Part shown: positions 25,984-36,924 of the stretch, piece after piece
Position numbering within the stretch: the first letter of the stretch is position 1
Layout: every line of letters starts with the position of its first letter
Translations under genes and position numbers: made by a program
NCBI GenBank assembly: GCA_965213525.1
Contig: OZ243889.1
Coordinates: 2,480,001-2,544,000, forward strand
DNA from: G965213525 sp965213525
GTDB taxonomy: Bacteria; Actinomycetota; Acidimicrobiia; Acidimicrobiales; Poriferisodalaceae
Direction of reading: 5' to 3'
Length of the DNA: 64,000 nt
Notes under the pieces: generated by a model
The model's input: only the letters and a program-made list of their open reading frames with translations
Told to the model about the DNA's origin: nothing
Databases searched by the model: none

Positions 25984-27002
25984 CCGCCTCGATCCGTCCC
26001 GTGCGCTGCCTCGTGGCGGCCCTGCTAGCCGCCGTGCTCGTCGCCGCCAGCTGCGGGGACGACACGGACACCACCGAGGACGACGGGGCCGCCCGGCCGT
26101 TCACCGTCATGTTGAACTGGACGCCCAACGCCCACCACGCCGGCATCTACCTGGCCGCAGCCGACGGGCGCTACGCCGACGCCGGGCTCGACGTCGAGAT
26201 CATCGAACCGGCCCTCGACATCGGGGTCGAGACGGCGGTGGCGTCCGGGCGCGCCGACGTCGGACTCGCCCAGGCCGAGTCGTTGCTGCCCGCCCGGGCG
26301 GCCGGCGTCGACGTCGTCGCCGTCGCCACGGTGCTGCCCACCAACGACTCGGTCCTGATGAGCCTGGCCGACGACGGCATCGACGAGCCCGCCGATCTGG
26401 CCGGCGCCACCTACGGCGGGTTCGGCGGGGCGCTGGAGACCGAGCTGATCTCGACGTTGGTCTCCTGTGACGGGGCCGACCCCGACCGCGTCGACCAGGT
26501 CGAGGTGGGCAACGTCGACTACCTGGCCGGCCTGCGCCAGGACCGCTTCGATGTCGTCTGGGTCTTCGGCGGGTGGGACCTCCTGCGCGCCGAGGCCGTG
26601 GAGGGCGTCGAGGTCGACGCCATCCGCTTCGACGAGCACCTCGACTGCATCCCCGACTGGTACACCCCCCTCGTGCTGGCCGACGCGTCGGCGATCACCG
26701 ACGACGCAGCGGCGCTCGAGGGGTTCCTCGCCGCCACCGCCGAGGGGTACGCCGACGCCGCCGAGGACCCGGCTCGGGCCGCCCAAGCGCTGCTCGACGC
26801 CGCACCCGAGCTCGACTCCGACCTCGTCGAGGCGGCCACCGCCTACTACGCCCCCCGCTTCGCACCCGACGGGCGCTGGGGCGAGATGGACGCCGCCACC
26901 TGGGACCGCTTCGCCGACTTCCTGGTGACCGCCGGGTTGTTGGACCAGCCCGTCGACGCCGACGCCGCCTGGACCGGTTCGCTGCTGCCCGACCGGGGGT
27001 GA
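25980..27002 (+). CDS. thiY: NMT1/THI5-like substrate-binding lipoprotein
   Basis: 340 aa. Signal peptide with lipobox VAASC (Cys near residue 22), then the NMT1/THI5-like domain: MLNWTPNAHHAGIYLA, EIIEPALDIGVETAVASGRA and VVWVFGGWDLLRAEAV. The domain binds pyrimidine precursors of thiamin in characterised ThiY proteins. The ATG overlaps the permease stop (ATGA) and the stop overlaps the ATPase start. Membrane-anchored on the outer face. Confidence 0.92.
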   Translation: MTASIRPVRCLVAALLAAVLVAASCGDDTDTTEDDGAARPFTVMLNWTPNAHHAGIYLAAADGRYADAGLDVEIIEPALDIGVETAVASGRADVGLAQAESLLPARAAGVDVVAVATVLPTNDSVLMSLADDGIDEPADLAGATYGGFGGALETELISTLVSCDGADPDRVDQVEVGNVDYLAGLRQDRFDVVWVFGGWDLLRAEAVEGVEVDAIRFDEHLDCIPDWYTPLVLADASAITDDAAALEGFLAATAEGYADAAEDPARAAQALLDAAPELDSDLVEAATAYYAPRFAPDGRWGEMDAATWDRFADFLVTAGLLDQPVDADAAWTGSLLPDRG

Positions 27003-27754
27003 CGCCGGTCGGGCGCATCGACGTGCGGGCGCTCACCCTCTCCTTCGGCGAGGTCGGGGTGCTCGACCGCCTGGAGCTGGAGGTCCCCGCCGGGGCGTTC
27101 GTCGCCGTCGTGGGGCCCAGCGGCTGTGGCAAGTCCACGTTGCTGCGGGCCGTGGCGGGTCTCGTGGACGCCGAGACCGGCGCCGTCGAGATCGACGGCC
27201 AGCCCGTACGAGGCCCGTCGACAGCCTCGGCATGGCACCCCCAGCGCGACCTGCTGCTGCCGTGGCGCCGGGTGCTGGGCAACGCCACGCTCGGCGCCGA
27301 GGTCACCGGGGTGGGACGACCCGAGGCCCAGCGTCGGGCCCTCGGGTTGCTCGTCACCTTCGGCCTCGACGGCTTCGAACGGGCGTGGCCCCACCAGCTG
27401 TCGGGCGGGATGCGTCAACGTCTCGCCCTGTTGCGCACCTTCCTCGTGCCCCGCCCCGTCCTGTTGCTCGACGAGCCGCTCGGCGCCCTCGACGCCATCA
27501 CCCGACGCGACCTGCAGCGCTGGTTGGAAGGCGTCTGGACGGCCGACCGGCGGACCACCGTCCTCGTCACCCATGACGTCGAGGAGGCGCTCGTGCTGGC
27601 TGACCGGGTGGCGGTGCTGTCCGCGCGCCCGGCCCGGGTGGTCGAGACGATCGAGGTGGACGTGACCCGCCCGCGCCAGGTCACCGACCCCGTCATGGTG
27701 GCGCACAAGGCCCGGCTGCTCGACGCCCTCGCCCGCGGGCGCCACACCGACTGA
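26999..27754 (+). CDS. thiZ: thiamin-precursor ABC transporter ATPase
   Basis: 251 aa: Walker A GPSGCGKST, Q-loop region AWHPQRDLLLPWRRV, signature LSGGMRQRLALLRTF, Walker B VLLLDEPLGALD, H-loop TVLVTHDVEEAL. Nitrate/taurine-type ATPase subfamily. The GTG start overlaps the thiY stop by 4 nt. Last gene of the riboswitch operon. Confidence 0.92.
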   Translation: MTPVGRIDVRALTLSFGEVGVLDRLELEVPAGAFVAVVGPSGCGKSTLLRAVAGLVDAETGAVEIDGQPVRGPSTASAWHPQRDLLLPWRRVLGNATLGAEVTGVGRPEAQRRALGLLVTFGLDGFERAWPHQLSGGMRQRLALLRTFLVPRPVLLLDEPLGALDAITRRDLQRWLEGVWTADRRTTVLVTHDVEEALVLADRVAVLSARPARVVETIEVDVTRPRQVTDPVMVAHKARLLDALARGRHTD

Positions 27755-27833
27755 GGTCTGGCGGCTCAAGCGTGGGGCCACCGAGCCGACGAGGGTCGTG
27801 AGCGACACCCGAGCCGAACCCTGGGAGCCAACG

Positions 27834-28193
27834 ATGGCCCGCATCATGGTCGTTGACGACGCTGCGTTCATGCGCAACAACCTCAAGCACATCCTGAGCG
27901 AGGCGGGCCATGACGTCGCCGGCGAGGCAGTCGATGGTGCCGACGCCGTGACCAAGTACGAAGAGGTGCGCCCCGACCTCGTCACGATGGACATCACGAT
28001 GCCCAACATGGACGGCATCGAGGCCCTGAAGCAGATCCGGGCGCTCGATCCGGCGAGCGTCATCGTGATGTGCTCCGCGATGGGCCAGGAGGCCCTGGTC
28101 GTTGAGGCCATCACCAGCGGGGCACGGGACTTCGTCGTCAAGCCGTTCCAGGGCCCCCGGGTGCTCGACGCCATCGACAAGGCGCTCGCCTGA
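27834..28193 (+). CDS. single-domain CheY-like response regulator
   Basis: 119 aa, a receiver domain only. Acidic pocket D8/D9, phospho-acceptor D53 (LVTMDITMPNMDG), Ser in VMCSAMG, and Lys in FVVKPFQ are all present. ATG 27834 has GGGAG 7 nt upstream; an in-frame GTG at 27798 is less likely. No kinase nearby; the chemoreceptor and CheW genes at 57-61 kb could be functional partners. Confidence 0.9.
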   Translation: MARIMVVDDAAFMRNNLKHILSEAGHDVAGEAVDGADAVTKYEEVRPDLVTMDITMPNMDGIEALKQIRALDPASVIVMCSAMGQEALVVEAITSGARDFVVKPFQGPRVLDAIDKALA

Positions 28194-28269
28194 GCCGAGG
28201 GCGCCGCCGACCGGGCCCGCCGTAGGGGGCCGCCTTCGGAGGGCCCGCCCGGCTCTTAGGCTCGACCGG

Positions 28270-28701
28270 GTGCCCGAGGAGCTGACCCTGCCGCCGGGCC
28301 CGACGCTGTGGCGGGGCGTCACCCGGCGGTGCGGGGCCTGTGGCCGCGGCCGCCTCTTCCGTCGCTGGTTCTCCATGGTCGAGCGCTGCCCCGGGTGCGG
28401 GCTGATGTTCGAGCGCATCGACGGCCACTGGACCGGGTCGCTCGGCCTCAACACCATCGTCACGTTCTCGGTGCTGTTCTGGGTCATCGTCGCCGGCACC
28501 CTGCTGACCGCTCCCGACGTGCCCGTCGGGCCGCTCGTCGCGGCCTCGGTGGCGGTGGGGGTGGGGCTGCCCCTGGCGCTCTTCCCGTTCACCCGCACGG
28601 CGTGGCTGGCCATCGATCTGTTGATGCGCCCACCGACGACCGCCGAGGTCGACGCCTCTGCCGCCGGGGTCACCCCGCTGCGGCCGGCGCACCGGCGGTG
28701 A
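28270..28701 (+). CDS. DUF983 membrane protein with zinc ribbon
   Basis: 143 aa. Two CxxC pairs (CGACG and CPGCG, separated by RGRLFRRWFSMVER) form a probable zinc ribbon before two membrane helices (about 55-75 and 80-100). This is the DUF983 layout; function unknown. GTG 28270 is 7 nt after a TAGGCT -10 box (28257-28262), a likely leaderless start. Confidence 0.85.
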   Translation: MPEELTLPPGPTLWRGVTRRCGACGRGRLFRRWFSMVERCPGCGLMFERIDGHWTGSLGLNTIVTFSVLFWVIVAGTLLTAPDVPVGPLVAASVAVGVGLPLALFPFTRTAWLAIDLLMRPPTTAEVDASAAGVTPLRPAHRR

Positions 28702-28727
28702 GCCGCCCACCTCGGCCGAGGACGACC

Positions 28728-28754
28728 ACGCCCCGGGAGAGGTGACCGGGGCGT
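28728..28754 (+). terminator. GC hairpin after the DUF983 gene
   Basis: 9-bp perfect stem ACGCCCCGG/CCGGGGCGT with a 9-nt loop, 26 nt after the stop codon. No U-tract follows, so termination is possible but unproven. Confidence 0.4.
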
Positions 28755-28805
28755 CCCGGCTTGCGTCGGTGGACCGTCTCACACCACACTGGTGCGCTCT
28801 ACGAA

Positions 28806-28880
28806 GGTCCCGTAGAACAGTCTGGAGTGTTCGCCGGCCTGTCAAGCCGGAGGTCGCGGGTTCAAATCCCGTCGGGACCG
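28806..28880 (+). tRNA. tRNA-Asp(GTC)
   Basis: Acceptor GGTCCCG/CGGGACC, D stem GAAC/GTTC, anticodon stem CCGGC/GCCGG around CTGTCAA (anticodon GTC), T loop TTCAAAT. Discriminator G; CCA not encoded. One nucleotide separates it from tRNA-Phe. Confidence 0.95.
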
Positions 28881-28881
28881 C

Positions 28882-28954
28882 GGTCGGGTAGCTCAGTTGG
28901 CAGAGCGACCGCCTGAAAAGCGGTAGGTCACCGGATCGACGCCGGTCCCGACCA
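28882..28954 (+). tRNA. tRNA-Phe(GAA)
   Basis: Acceptor GGTCGGG/CCCGACC, anticodon stem ACCGC/GCGGT around CTGAAAA (anticodon GAA), discriminator A, CCA not encoded. The T loop reads ATCGACG, so the usual T54 is A. Confidence 0.93.
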
Positions 28955-28962
28955 CTGCGAGG

Positions 28963-28995
28963 GCCGGGTCGGCGGCAGCTGGTCGCCGACCCGGT
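28963..28995 (+). terminator. hairpin after the tRNA pair
   Basis: 11-bp perfect stem CCGGGTCGGCG (28964-28974) / CGCCGACCCGG (28984-28994), extendable by a G-U pair, loop of 9 nt, followed by a weak pyrimidine stretch. It could stop both the tRNA transcript and the converging pyrE transcript. Confidence 0.6.
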
Positions 28996-29019
28996 GCTCC
29001 TCCCCTCGTCGGCGCCGAC

Positions 29020-29574
29020 TCAGAGGCCGCCCTCGTACGGCAGGCCGAGGTCTTCGGCTCGCACCAGCGCCACGAACGGCCAACCCCGCTCGGCCGCCAG
29101 CCGCCCGACGGTGCCGCCCCTGTCGACGACGGCGCTCAACATCACCGGGATCGCGCCCACCTCGCTCACGACCTCGGCGGCCTCCACGAGCGAGGTCCCA
29201 CGGCTGACGGCGTCCTCGACCAGCACGACGCGATCCCCCGCCGCGAGGGCCCCGGCGATGCGGCCACCGCCGCCGTGGGCCTTGGCCTGTTTCCGAACGC
29301 TGAACGAGCGCAAGCGACGACCCCGTGTAGCGGCGACCGCCGCCACGCCGAATGCAACTGGGTCTGCGCCCATGGTCAACCCACCGATGGCGTCGGTGTC
29401 TGCGGGGATGGCCTCCAACAACAGATCAGCGACCATCAGCACGCCCTCGGGTCGACAGATCGTCTGCTTGGCGTCGATGAACCAGCTGGATCTGATCCCC
29501 GACTTGAGGGTGAAGTCGCCTCGGCGGACGGCGTGTTCTGAGAGGTGATCGCAGAGCCGCTGGTGGGTGTCCAT
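29020..29574 (-). CDS. pyrE: orotate phosphoribosyltransferase
   Basis: 184 aa. Fifth step of pyrimidine synthesis: orotate plus PRPP to OMP. Motifs: GDFTLKSGIRSSWFIDAK, SVRKQAKAHGGGG (PRPP-contact Lys), and the PRPP loop VVLVEDAVSRGTSLVEAA. ATG 29574 fits family N-termini better than the upstream GTG-like readings. Convergent with the tRNA pair and divergent from the coiled-coil protein. Confidence 0.9.
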   Translation of the reverse strand: MDTHQRLCDHLSEHAVRRGDFTLKSGIRSSWFIDAKQTICRPEGVLMVADLLLEAIPADTDAIGGLTMGADPVAFGVAAVAATRGRRLRSFSVRKQAKAHGGGGRIAGALAAGDRVVLVEDAVSRGTSLVEAAEVVSEVGAIPVMLSAVVDRGGTVGRLAAERGWPFVALVRAEDLGLPYEGGL

Positions 29575-29694
29575 GCGGCGATGGTCCCACAGGCGCCGAC
29601 CATGTTGCACCATGAGGGTCTTCGCCCATTACCCTCTATGACCGTACCGGCGACGCGGGCCGCCGTCTCCATCAGATGTGGAAGGACCAGATCG

Positions 29695-30102
29695 TTGGCC
29701 AAGAAGAAGATGTCTGCCGATCACAAGGCCGCGCTCGCCGAAGGCCGCCGGCAGGGATCGGTCGTATCGGCCTATCTGGAAGCGATCGAGGCCAGCAAGC
29801 CCCGCCGGGGACGTCGCCGCACACCAGAGACCATCGAACGTCGACTCGAGAGCATCGACACCGAGCTCCTCGACGCCATCCCGACCCGGCGCCTCGAGCT
29901 GCTCCAGCAACGGCGCGAGCTCGTACGTGAGCTGCAGACCTCGGGCGACACCATCGATCTCGACACGTTGGAGAAGGAGTTCATCGACGTGGCAGCGCCC
30001 TACAGCGAGCGCAAGGGCATCGAGTACGCCACGTGGCGCGAGGCGGGCGTCCCCGCCGCGGTGCTTCGGGCGGCCGGCATCCGGCGCGGCGCCAGCAGCT
30101 GA
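29695..30102 (+). CDS. coiled-coil hypothetical protein
   Basis: 135 aa. A basic N-terminus (AKKKMSADHKAALAEGRRQG) is followed by a charged helical stretch (TPETIERRLESIDTELLDA to LQQRRELVRELQ) that looks like a coiled coil, and a C-terminal YATWREAGVPAAVLRAAGI. The last segment is common in actinobacterial proteins of unknown function; a nucleic-acid role is possible from the basic start. TTG 29695 has GAAGGA about 8 nt upstream; ATG 29710 is the alternative. Confidence 0.7.
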   Translation: MAKKKMSADHKAALAEGRRQGSVVSAYLEAIEASKPRRGRRRTPETIERRLESIDTELLDAIPTRRLELLQQRRELVRELQTSGDTIDLDTLEKEFIDVAAPYSERKGIEYATWREAGVPAAVLRAAGIRRGASS

Positions 30103-30166
30103 CCGACGCCTGGTGCTGCTGTGACACCGGATGGGCCGGCGCCGGCTGACGGGCACGCTGGCTCGC

Positions 30167-31630
30167 TCACAGGTCCGGGGATCGCCCGACATCGGGACCC
30201 GCCCCGGGCGGCGCCGCCGCGATGAGGTCCCGGACGCGGCGGGCGAACGCCTCGGCCTGGGCAGGAGCGTCCCCCCACGCCGCAGACGGGTCCGACGCCA
30301 GGGCCCCCACGGCCTCGCGGTCGAGGGGCACCCGGTCGTCGGCGGCGACCGCTGCGAGCAGATCCGGCCCGCCACGTCCGCCGGCGCGCAGCTCCCTGGC
30401 GGCGGCGACGGCGTGCTCCTTGATGACGGCGTGGGCGTCCTCTCGGGCCGCGCCGGCGGCCACCGCGGCGGACAGCATCCGCCCGGTCACCAGGAACGGC
30501 AGGTACCGGTCGAGCTCGGCGTCCATCATCGCGTCGTGGCAGACGACGCCCTCGGCGACACGGGCGGCGGTGCCGAGCAGGCCGTCGATGGCGTAGAAGG
30601 CGTCGGGGAGCACGACCCTGCGGGTCACGCTGCAACTGACATCGCCCTCGTTCCACGTCGAACCCGACAGGGCCGCAGCCATGGCGAGGTGGCCATCGAG
30701 CACGGCACGCAGCGCCGAGATGCGCTCGCTCAGGTGGGGGTTCATCTTGTGGGGCATCGCCGACGATCCGACCTGGCCGGCGCGGAACTCCTCGGCCGCC
30801 AGCTCCTGGCCTGCCATCAGGCGGACGAGCACGGCGAGGTTCGCCGGGCCGGCAGACAGGCGCACGAGGGCGGACACGACGGCGAGATCGAGCGATCGCG
30901 GATAGATCTGGCCGACCGAGCCCAGGCGGTGGGGGGTGCCTACCGCGTCGCTGACGGCCTCGTCGACCGCATCCGCCCCGTCTGCGCCGACGAGGTCGAT
31001 GAGGTCCTGGCGGGTGCCGATCGCGCCCTTGGCGCCCCGAGCCGGGTACCGCTCGACGAGGTCGTCGAGGTGCTCGACGGCGAGCAGCAGCTCCTCGCCG
31101 ATCGTCGCCCACCGCTTGCCCATGGTGGTGACCTGGGCGACCACGTTGTGGGTCCGGCCGGCGACGGCCCGCTCGGCGTCGACCTCGGCCCGATCAGCGA
31201 GGCGCTCCAGGAGCGCCAGAGCTCGTCGCCGGATGACCGCAAGGGCGCGCAGCACCAGGGCCTGATCGACGTTGTCGGTGACGTCGCGGCTGGTGAGACC
31301 GGCGTGGACGAGCTCGTGACCGGCCAGGGCGTCGAGCTCTTCGATCCGGGCCTTGACGTCGTGACGGGTGCGGGCCTCTCGAGCGGCGATCGAGTCGAGG
31401 TCGACCTCATCGATCACGCCGAGGTAGTCGTCGATCACCTTGGGCGCCACAGCGAGGCCGTGCTCGGCCTGGGTACCCAGCACGGTGATCCACAACCGGC
31501 GCTCCTCGACCACCCGGGCCACCGGTGACCACACCTCGACCATCTCGACGCTGGCGTACCGGGCGGCCAGGACGTTGGGCGGCGGACCCGCACCCCTCGG
31601 CGCCGCCGCGGTCTGGCCGGGTCCGCTCAC
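30167..31630 (-). CDS. purB: adenylosuccinate lyase
   Basis: 487 aa. Releases fumarate from SAICAR and adenylosuccinate in purine synthesis. The fumarate-lyase signature GSSAMPHKMNPHLSERI is intact, with AGRTHNVVAQVTTMGKRWA and GLTSRDVTDNVDQALVLR upstream. GTG 31630 overlaps the purA stop (GTGA), making a purA-purB coupled pair; both enzymes act in sequence on the IMP-to-AMP branch. Convergent with the coiled-coil gene. Confidence 0.93.
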   Translation of the reverse strand: MSGPGQTAAAPRGAGPPPNVLAARYASVEMVEVWSPVARVVEERRLWITVLGTQAEHGLAVAPKVIDDYLGVIDEVDLDSIAAREARTRHDVKARIEELDALAGHELVHAGLTSRDVTDNVDQALVLRALAVIRRRALALLERLADRAEVDAERAVAGRTHNVVAQVTTMGKRWATIGEELLLAVEHLDDLVERYPARGAKGAIGTRQDLIDLVGADGADAVDEAVSDAVGTPHRLGSVGQIYPRSLDLAVVSALVRLSAGPANLAVLVRLMAGQELAAEEFRAGQVGSSAMPHKMNPHLSERISALRAVLDGHLAMAAALSGSTWNEGDVSCSVTRRVVLPDAFYAIDGLLGTAARVAEGVVCHDAMMDAELDRYLPFLVTGRMLSAAVAAGAAREDAHAVIKEHAVAAARELRAGGRGGPDLLAAVAADDRVPLDREAVGALASDPSAAWGDAPAQAEAFARRVRDLIAAAPPGAGPDVGRSPDL

Positions 31631-32904
31631 CGGGCGGCGACCCCCCCGGCCATCCGGACCTCGTCGCCTCGGCCCGCCCCGGTTGTGGCGTAGGTGACCG
31701 GCACCCCCATCTCGGCCTCGAGCCGGCCCAGGTAGGCCCAGGCCGTCTCGGGCAGGCCGCCGTCGAGCGATCCCCAGCCGTCGAGGTCGTCGTACACCGG
31801 CCGCGCCCCCACCACCGCTGATGACGAGGTCGGCGCGTGGCGAACTCGGGTGCCGTCGGCCAGGTCGTAGGCGTGGCAGACCCGTAGCCGGTCGAGCCCG
31901 TCCAGCACGTCGAGCTTGGTGATCACGACCTCGGTGATCGTCGACAGGCGCACGGCCTGGCGGGCCTGCACGGCGTCGAACCACCCCACCCGGCGTCGTC
32001 GTCCGGTGTTGGTGCCGTACTCGTGACCCACGTCGACCAGGTGGCTCGCCACCTCGTCGTCGAGCTCGGTGACGAAGGGCCCGGCACCCACCCGGGTGAC
32101 GTAGGCCTTGGCGATGCCGACGATGCGCTCGAGGTGACGGGGGCCGACCCCGGCACCCACCGACGCCGCCCCGGCCACCGGGTTCGACGAGGTGACGAAG
32201 GGGTAGGTGCCGTGGTCGAGATCCAAGAACGTGGCCTGGGCGCCCTCGAACAGCACCCGGCGGCCATCCTCGAGGGCCTCGTTCAACACCGCCGGCGTGT
32301 CGGCGACGTGGGGGACGAGACGCTCGGCGACCGTTCCCAGCACCGGTTCGACGATCTGGTCGACGGTGAGCGGGTCGCGTCCCAGGCCGATCAACATCGG
32401 GTTCTTCAGCGCCAGCGACTGGGCCACGCGCTCGCGCAGCACGTCGGGGCGCAACAGGTCCTCGACCCGGGCGCCGGTGCGGCTGGCCTTGTCGGCGTAG
32501 GCCGGGCCGATGCCCCTCAGGGTCGTGCCGATCGCCGCATCGCCCTTGATCTCCTCCTCCAGGGCGTCGAGCACCCGGTGGTGTTCGAGGACGAGGTGGG
32601 CGCTGCTCGACAACAGCAGGCGCGAGCAGTCGACGCCGGCCCCCTCGAGGTCGTCGATCTCGGCGGCGAGGACGACGGGGTCGACGACCACGCCGTTGCC
32701 GATGACCGGAGTGACGCCATCGGAGAGCACGCCGCTCGGGACGAGCTGGAGGGCGAAGGTCACGCCCCCGACGACCAGGGTGTGACCGGCGTTGTGGCCG
32801 CCCTGGTAGCGGACGACGATGTCGTGCTCGGCGGCCAACACGTCCACGACGCGGCCCTTGCCCTCGTCGCCCCACTGCATGCCGACCACGACGGTGCCCG
32901 CCAC
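31627..32904 (-). CDS. purA: adenylosuccinate synthetase
   Basis: 425 aa. GTP-dependent ligation of IMP and aspartate. Signatures: MQWGDEGKGRVVD, YQGGHNAGHTLVV, GTTLRGIGPAYADKASRTG and FEGAQATFLDLDHGTYPFV. The GTG start has GAGGGG 5 nt upstream, and a TAGCGT -10-like box is at 32938-32943 (minus). Length is normal. Coupled to purB. Confidence 0.95.
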   Translation of the reverse strand: MAGTVVVGMQWGDEGKGRVVDVLAAEHDIVVRYQGGHNAGHTLVVGGVTFALQLVPSGVLSDGVTPVIGNGVVVDPVVLAAEIDDLEGAGVDCSRLLLSSSAHLVLEHHRVLDALEEEIKGDAAIGTTLRGIGPAYADKASRTGARVEDLLRPDVLRERVAQSLALKNPMLIGLGRDPLTVDQIVEPVLGTVAERLVPHVADTPAVLNEALEDGRRVLFEGAQATFLDLDHGTYPFVTSSNPVAGAASVGAGVGPRHLERIVGIAKAYVTRVGAGPFVTELDDEVASHLVDVGHEYGTNTGRRRRVGWFDAVQARQAVRLSTITEVVITKLDVLDGLDRLRVCHAYDLADGTRVRHAPTSSSAVVGARPVYDDLDGWGSLDGGLPETAWAYLGRLEAEMGVPVTYATTGAGRGDEVRMAGGVAAR

Positions 32905-32999
32905 CTCGACCCCTCTTGCTCACGACCCGACGCGTCGACGCTAACCGTCGCTCCGACGAGGCCCTGCCGCCAGTCGTGGGGCCGGGGGGTCCTCGCCGG

Positions 33000-35507
<2,508 letters not shown>

Positions 35508-35535
35508 GCCACCGACGATATCGGTCACGACCAAA

Positions 35536-35556
35536 CTTGCTACAGCTCGACTCAGG
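35536..35556. promoter_or_regulatory. HAIR-like HspR operator before clpB
   Basis: CTTGCTA-N7-ACTCAGG against the HAIR consensus CTTGAGT-N7-ACTCAAG: 4 of 7 and 6 of 7 half-site matches with exact spacing. It overlaps the hspR stop and lies 29 nt before the clpB ATG. Confidence 0.6.
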
Positions 35557-35953
35557 TTTTCTCAGTTGGCCTTCGAGGGTGGCGGTCTGCCCACAACATG
35601 ACGTCCTGGCGGAGGGGGACGAGGTCACGCCGGGACCGTCGCTCGGCCTCGGCCAATCGCTGGCGAAGAGTCCGCTCCTGGGCGGCGAGGTTGGCCTCGA
35701 GCTGGGCGTTCTGGCGCTCGAGGTCGAGCACCCGTCGCACCCCTGCGAGGTTCAAGCCATCTGCGGTGAGCTCGACGATGCGGCGCAGGCGCATGAGGTC
35801 GCGCTCGGAGTAGCGGCGGCTGCCGCCGGCCGTGCGAGCCGGCTCGACGAGGCCCTTGCGCTCATAGATGCGCAGGGTCTGGGCGTGCAGCCCCGCCAGC
35901 TCGGCCGCGACCGAGATGACGTACACGGCGTGGTCGGGGTCACGGGCGTTCAC
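35552..35953 (-). CDS. hspR: heat-shock repressor HspR (MerR family)
   Basis: 133 aa. MerR-type winged HTH: YVISVAAELAGLHAQTLRIY followed by GSRRYSERDLMRLRRI, then a coiled coil (LDLERQNAQLEANLAAQ). In actinomycetes HspR binds HAIR elements and needs DnaK as corepressor. The GTG start overlaps the dnaJ stop (GTGA). HAIR-like elements are visible upstream of dnaK and before clpB, completing the feedback circuit. Confidence 0.92.
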   Translation of the reverse strand: MNARDPDHAVYVISVAAELAGLHAQTLRIYERKGLVEPARTAGGSRRYSERDLMRLRRIVELTADGLNLAGVRRVLDLERQNAQLEANLAAQERTLRQRLAEAERRSRRDLVPLRQDVMLWADRHPRRPTEKT

Positions 35954-36858
35954 CCCGCACCTCCCTCACCCGGGGGGTCGGCGCTGAGCAGCGCATCGAG
36001 CTGCTCGATCGCGGCTCTCTGCTCGTCGGTCAGCGACGAGGGGACCGAGACGACCAGCTCGGCGAGCAGGTCACCGGTGCGCCCCTTGCGGGGGACCCCC
36101 CGCCCCCGCACCCGGAAGGTCTTGCCCGACGGCGTTCCAGCCGGAACGCGAACCGTGACGTGCTCGCCGTCGAGGGTCGGCACCCTGACGTCGGCGCCGA
36201 GGGCGGCCTCGGCGAAGCTGACCGGCACCTCCACGACGAGGTCGTCGCTGCGGCGGGTGAAGGACGGGTGGGGGGCGACCTGCACGACGACGTACAGATC
36301 ACCCGGCGGGCCCCCGTTGGCCCCTTCGCGACCACGACCCTTGACCCGCAGGCGCTGGCCGTGGTCGGCGCCTGCGGGCACCCGCACCTTGACCGGGTGG
36401 CCGGCGACCTCGATCTCGACGGTCACGCCGCCGACGGCGTCCTCCAGTGAGAGGTGCAGATCGGTCTCGAGGTCAGCCCCGGGCATCGGGCGTGACGCTC
36501 TGGGCCCGGCCCCGGCTGGGCCCCGGCCGAAGAGCCCGCCGAACAGATCCCCGAGGTTGCCGATGTCGGAAAGGTCCTCGAAGCGCATCTCGAAGGCGCC
36601 GTCCCCGGGCGCCCCGCCGGCGAAGCCGCCCGCCATGGGCCCGAGCCGGCGGAGCTCGTCGTACTCCTTGCGCTTCTCGGGGTCCCCGAGCACGTCGTGG
36701 GCGGCGGAGACCTCCTTGAAGCGGGCCTCGTCGCCGCCCTGGTCGGGGTGGTGCTGACGGGCGAGCTTGCGGTACGCCTTGGTGATCTCCTTGTCGTCGG
36801 CGTCAGAGGCGACGCCGAGCACGGCGTAGTAGTCGGTGTCGAGCCACTCTCGCTGCAC
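35950..36858 (-). CDS. dnaJ: DnaJ-type co-chaperone without zinc-finger domain
   Basis: 302 aa. J domain with intact HPD (ARQHHPDQGG), a Gly/Phe region (about 75-120) and two C-terminal substrate-binding beta domains. The four CxxCxGxG zinc repeats of type I DnaJ are absent, making it a type II/CbpA-like protein despite being in the main dnaK operon. GTG 36858 has AGGAGG 7 nt upstream. Its stop overlaps hspR. Confidence 0.9.
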   Translation of the reverse strand: MQREWLDTDYYAVLGVASDADDKEITKAYRKLARQHHPDQGGDEARFKEVSAAHDVLGDPEKRKEYDELRRLGPMAGGFAGGAPGDGAFEMRFEDLSDIGNLGDLFGGLFGRGPAGAGPRASRPMPGADLETDLHLSLEDAVGGVTVEIEVAGHPVKVRVPAGADHGQRLRVKGRGREGANGGPPGDLYVVVQVAPHPSFTRRSDDLVVEVPVSFAEAALGADVRVPTLDGEHVTVRVPAGTPSGKTFRVRGRGVPRKGRTGDLLAELVVSVPSSLTDEQRAAIEQLDALLSADPPGEGGAG

Positions 36859-36924
36859 GGCGTCACCTCCTCTCGTTCACGCGCACCGCACCCGGGCCGT
36901 CACGTCGGCTCGCCCGGGGCGGGG

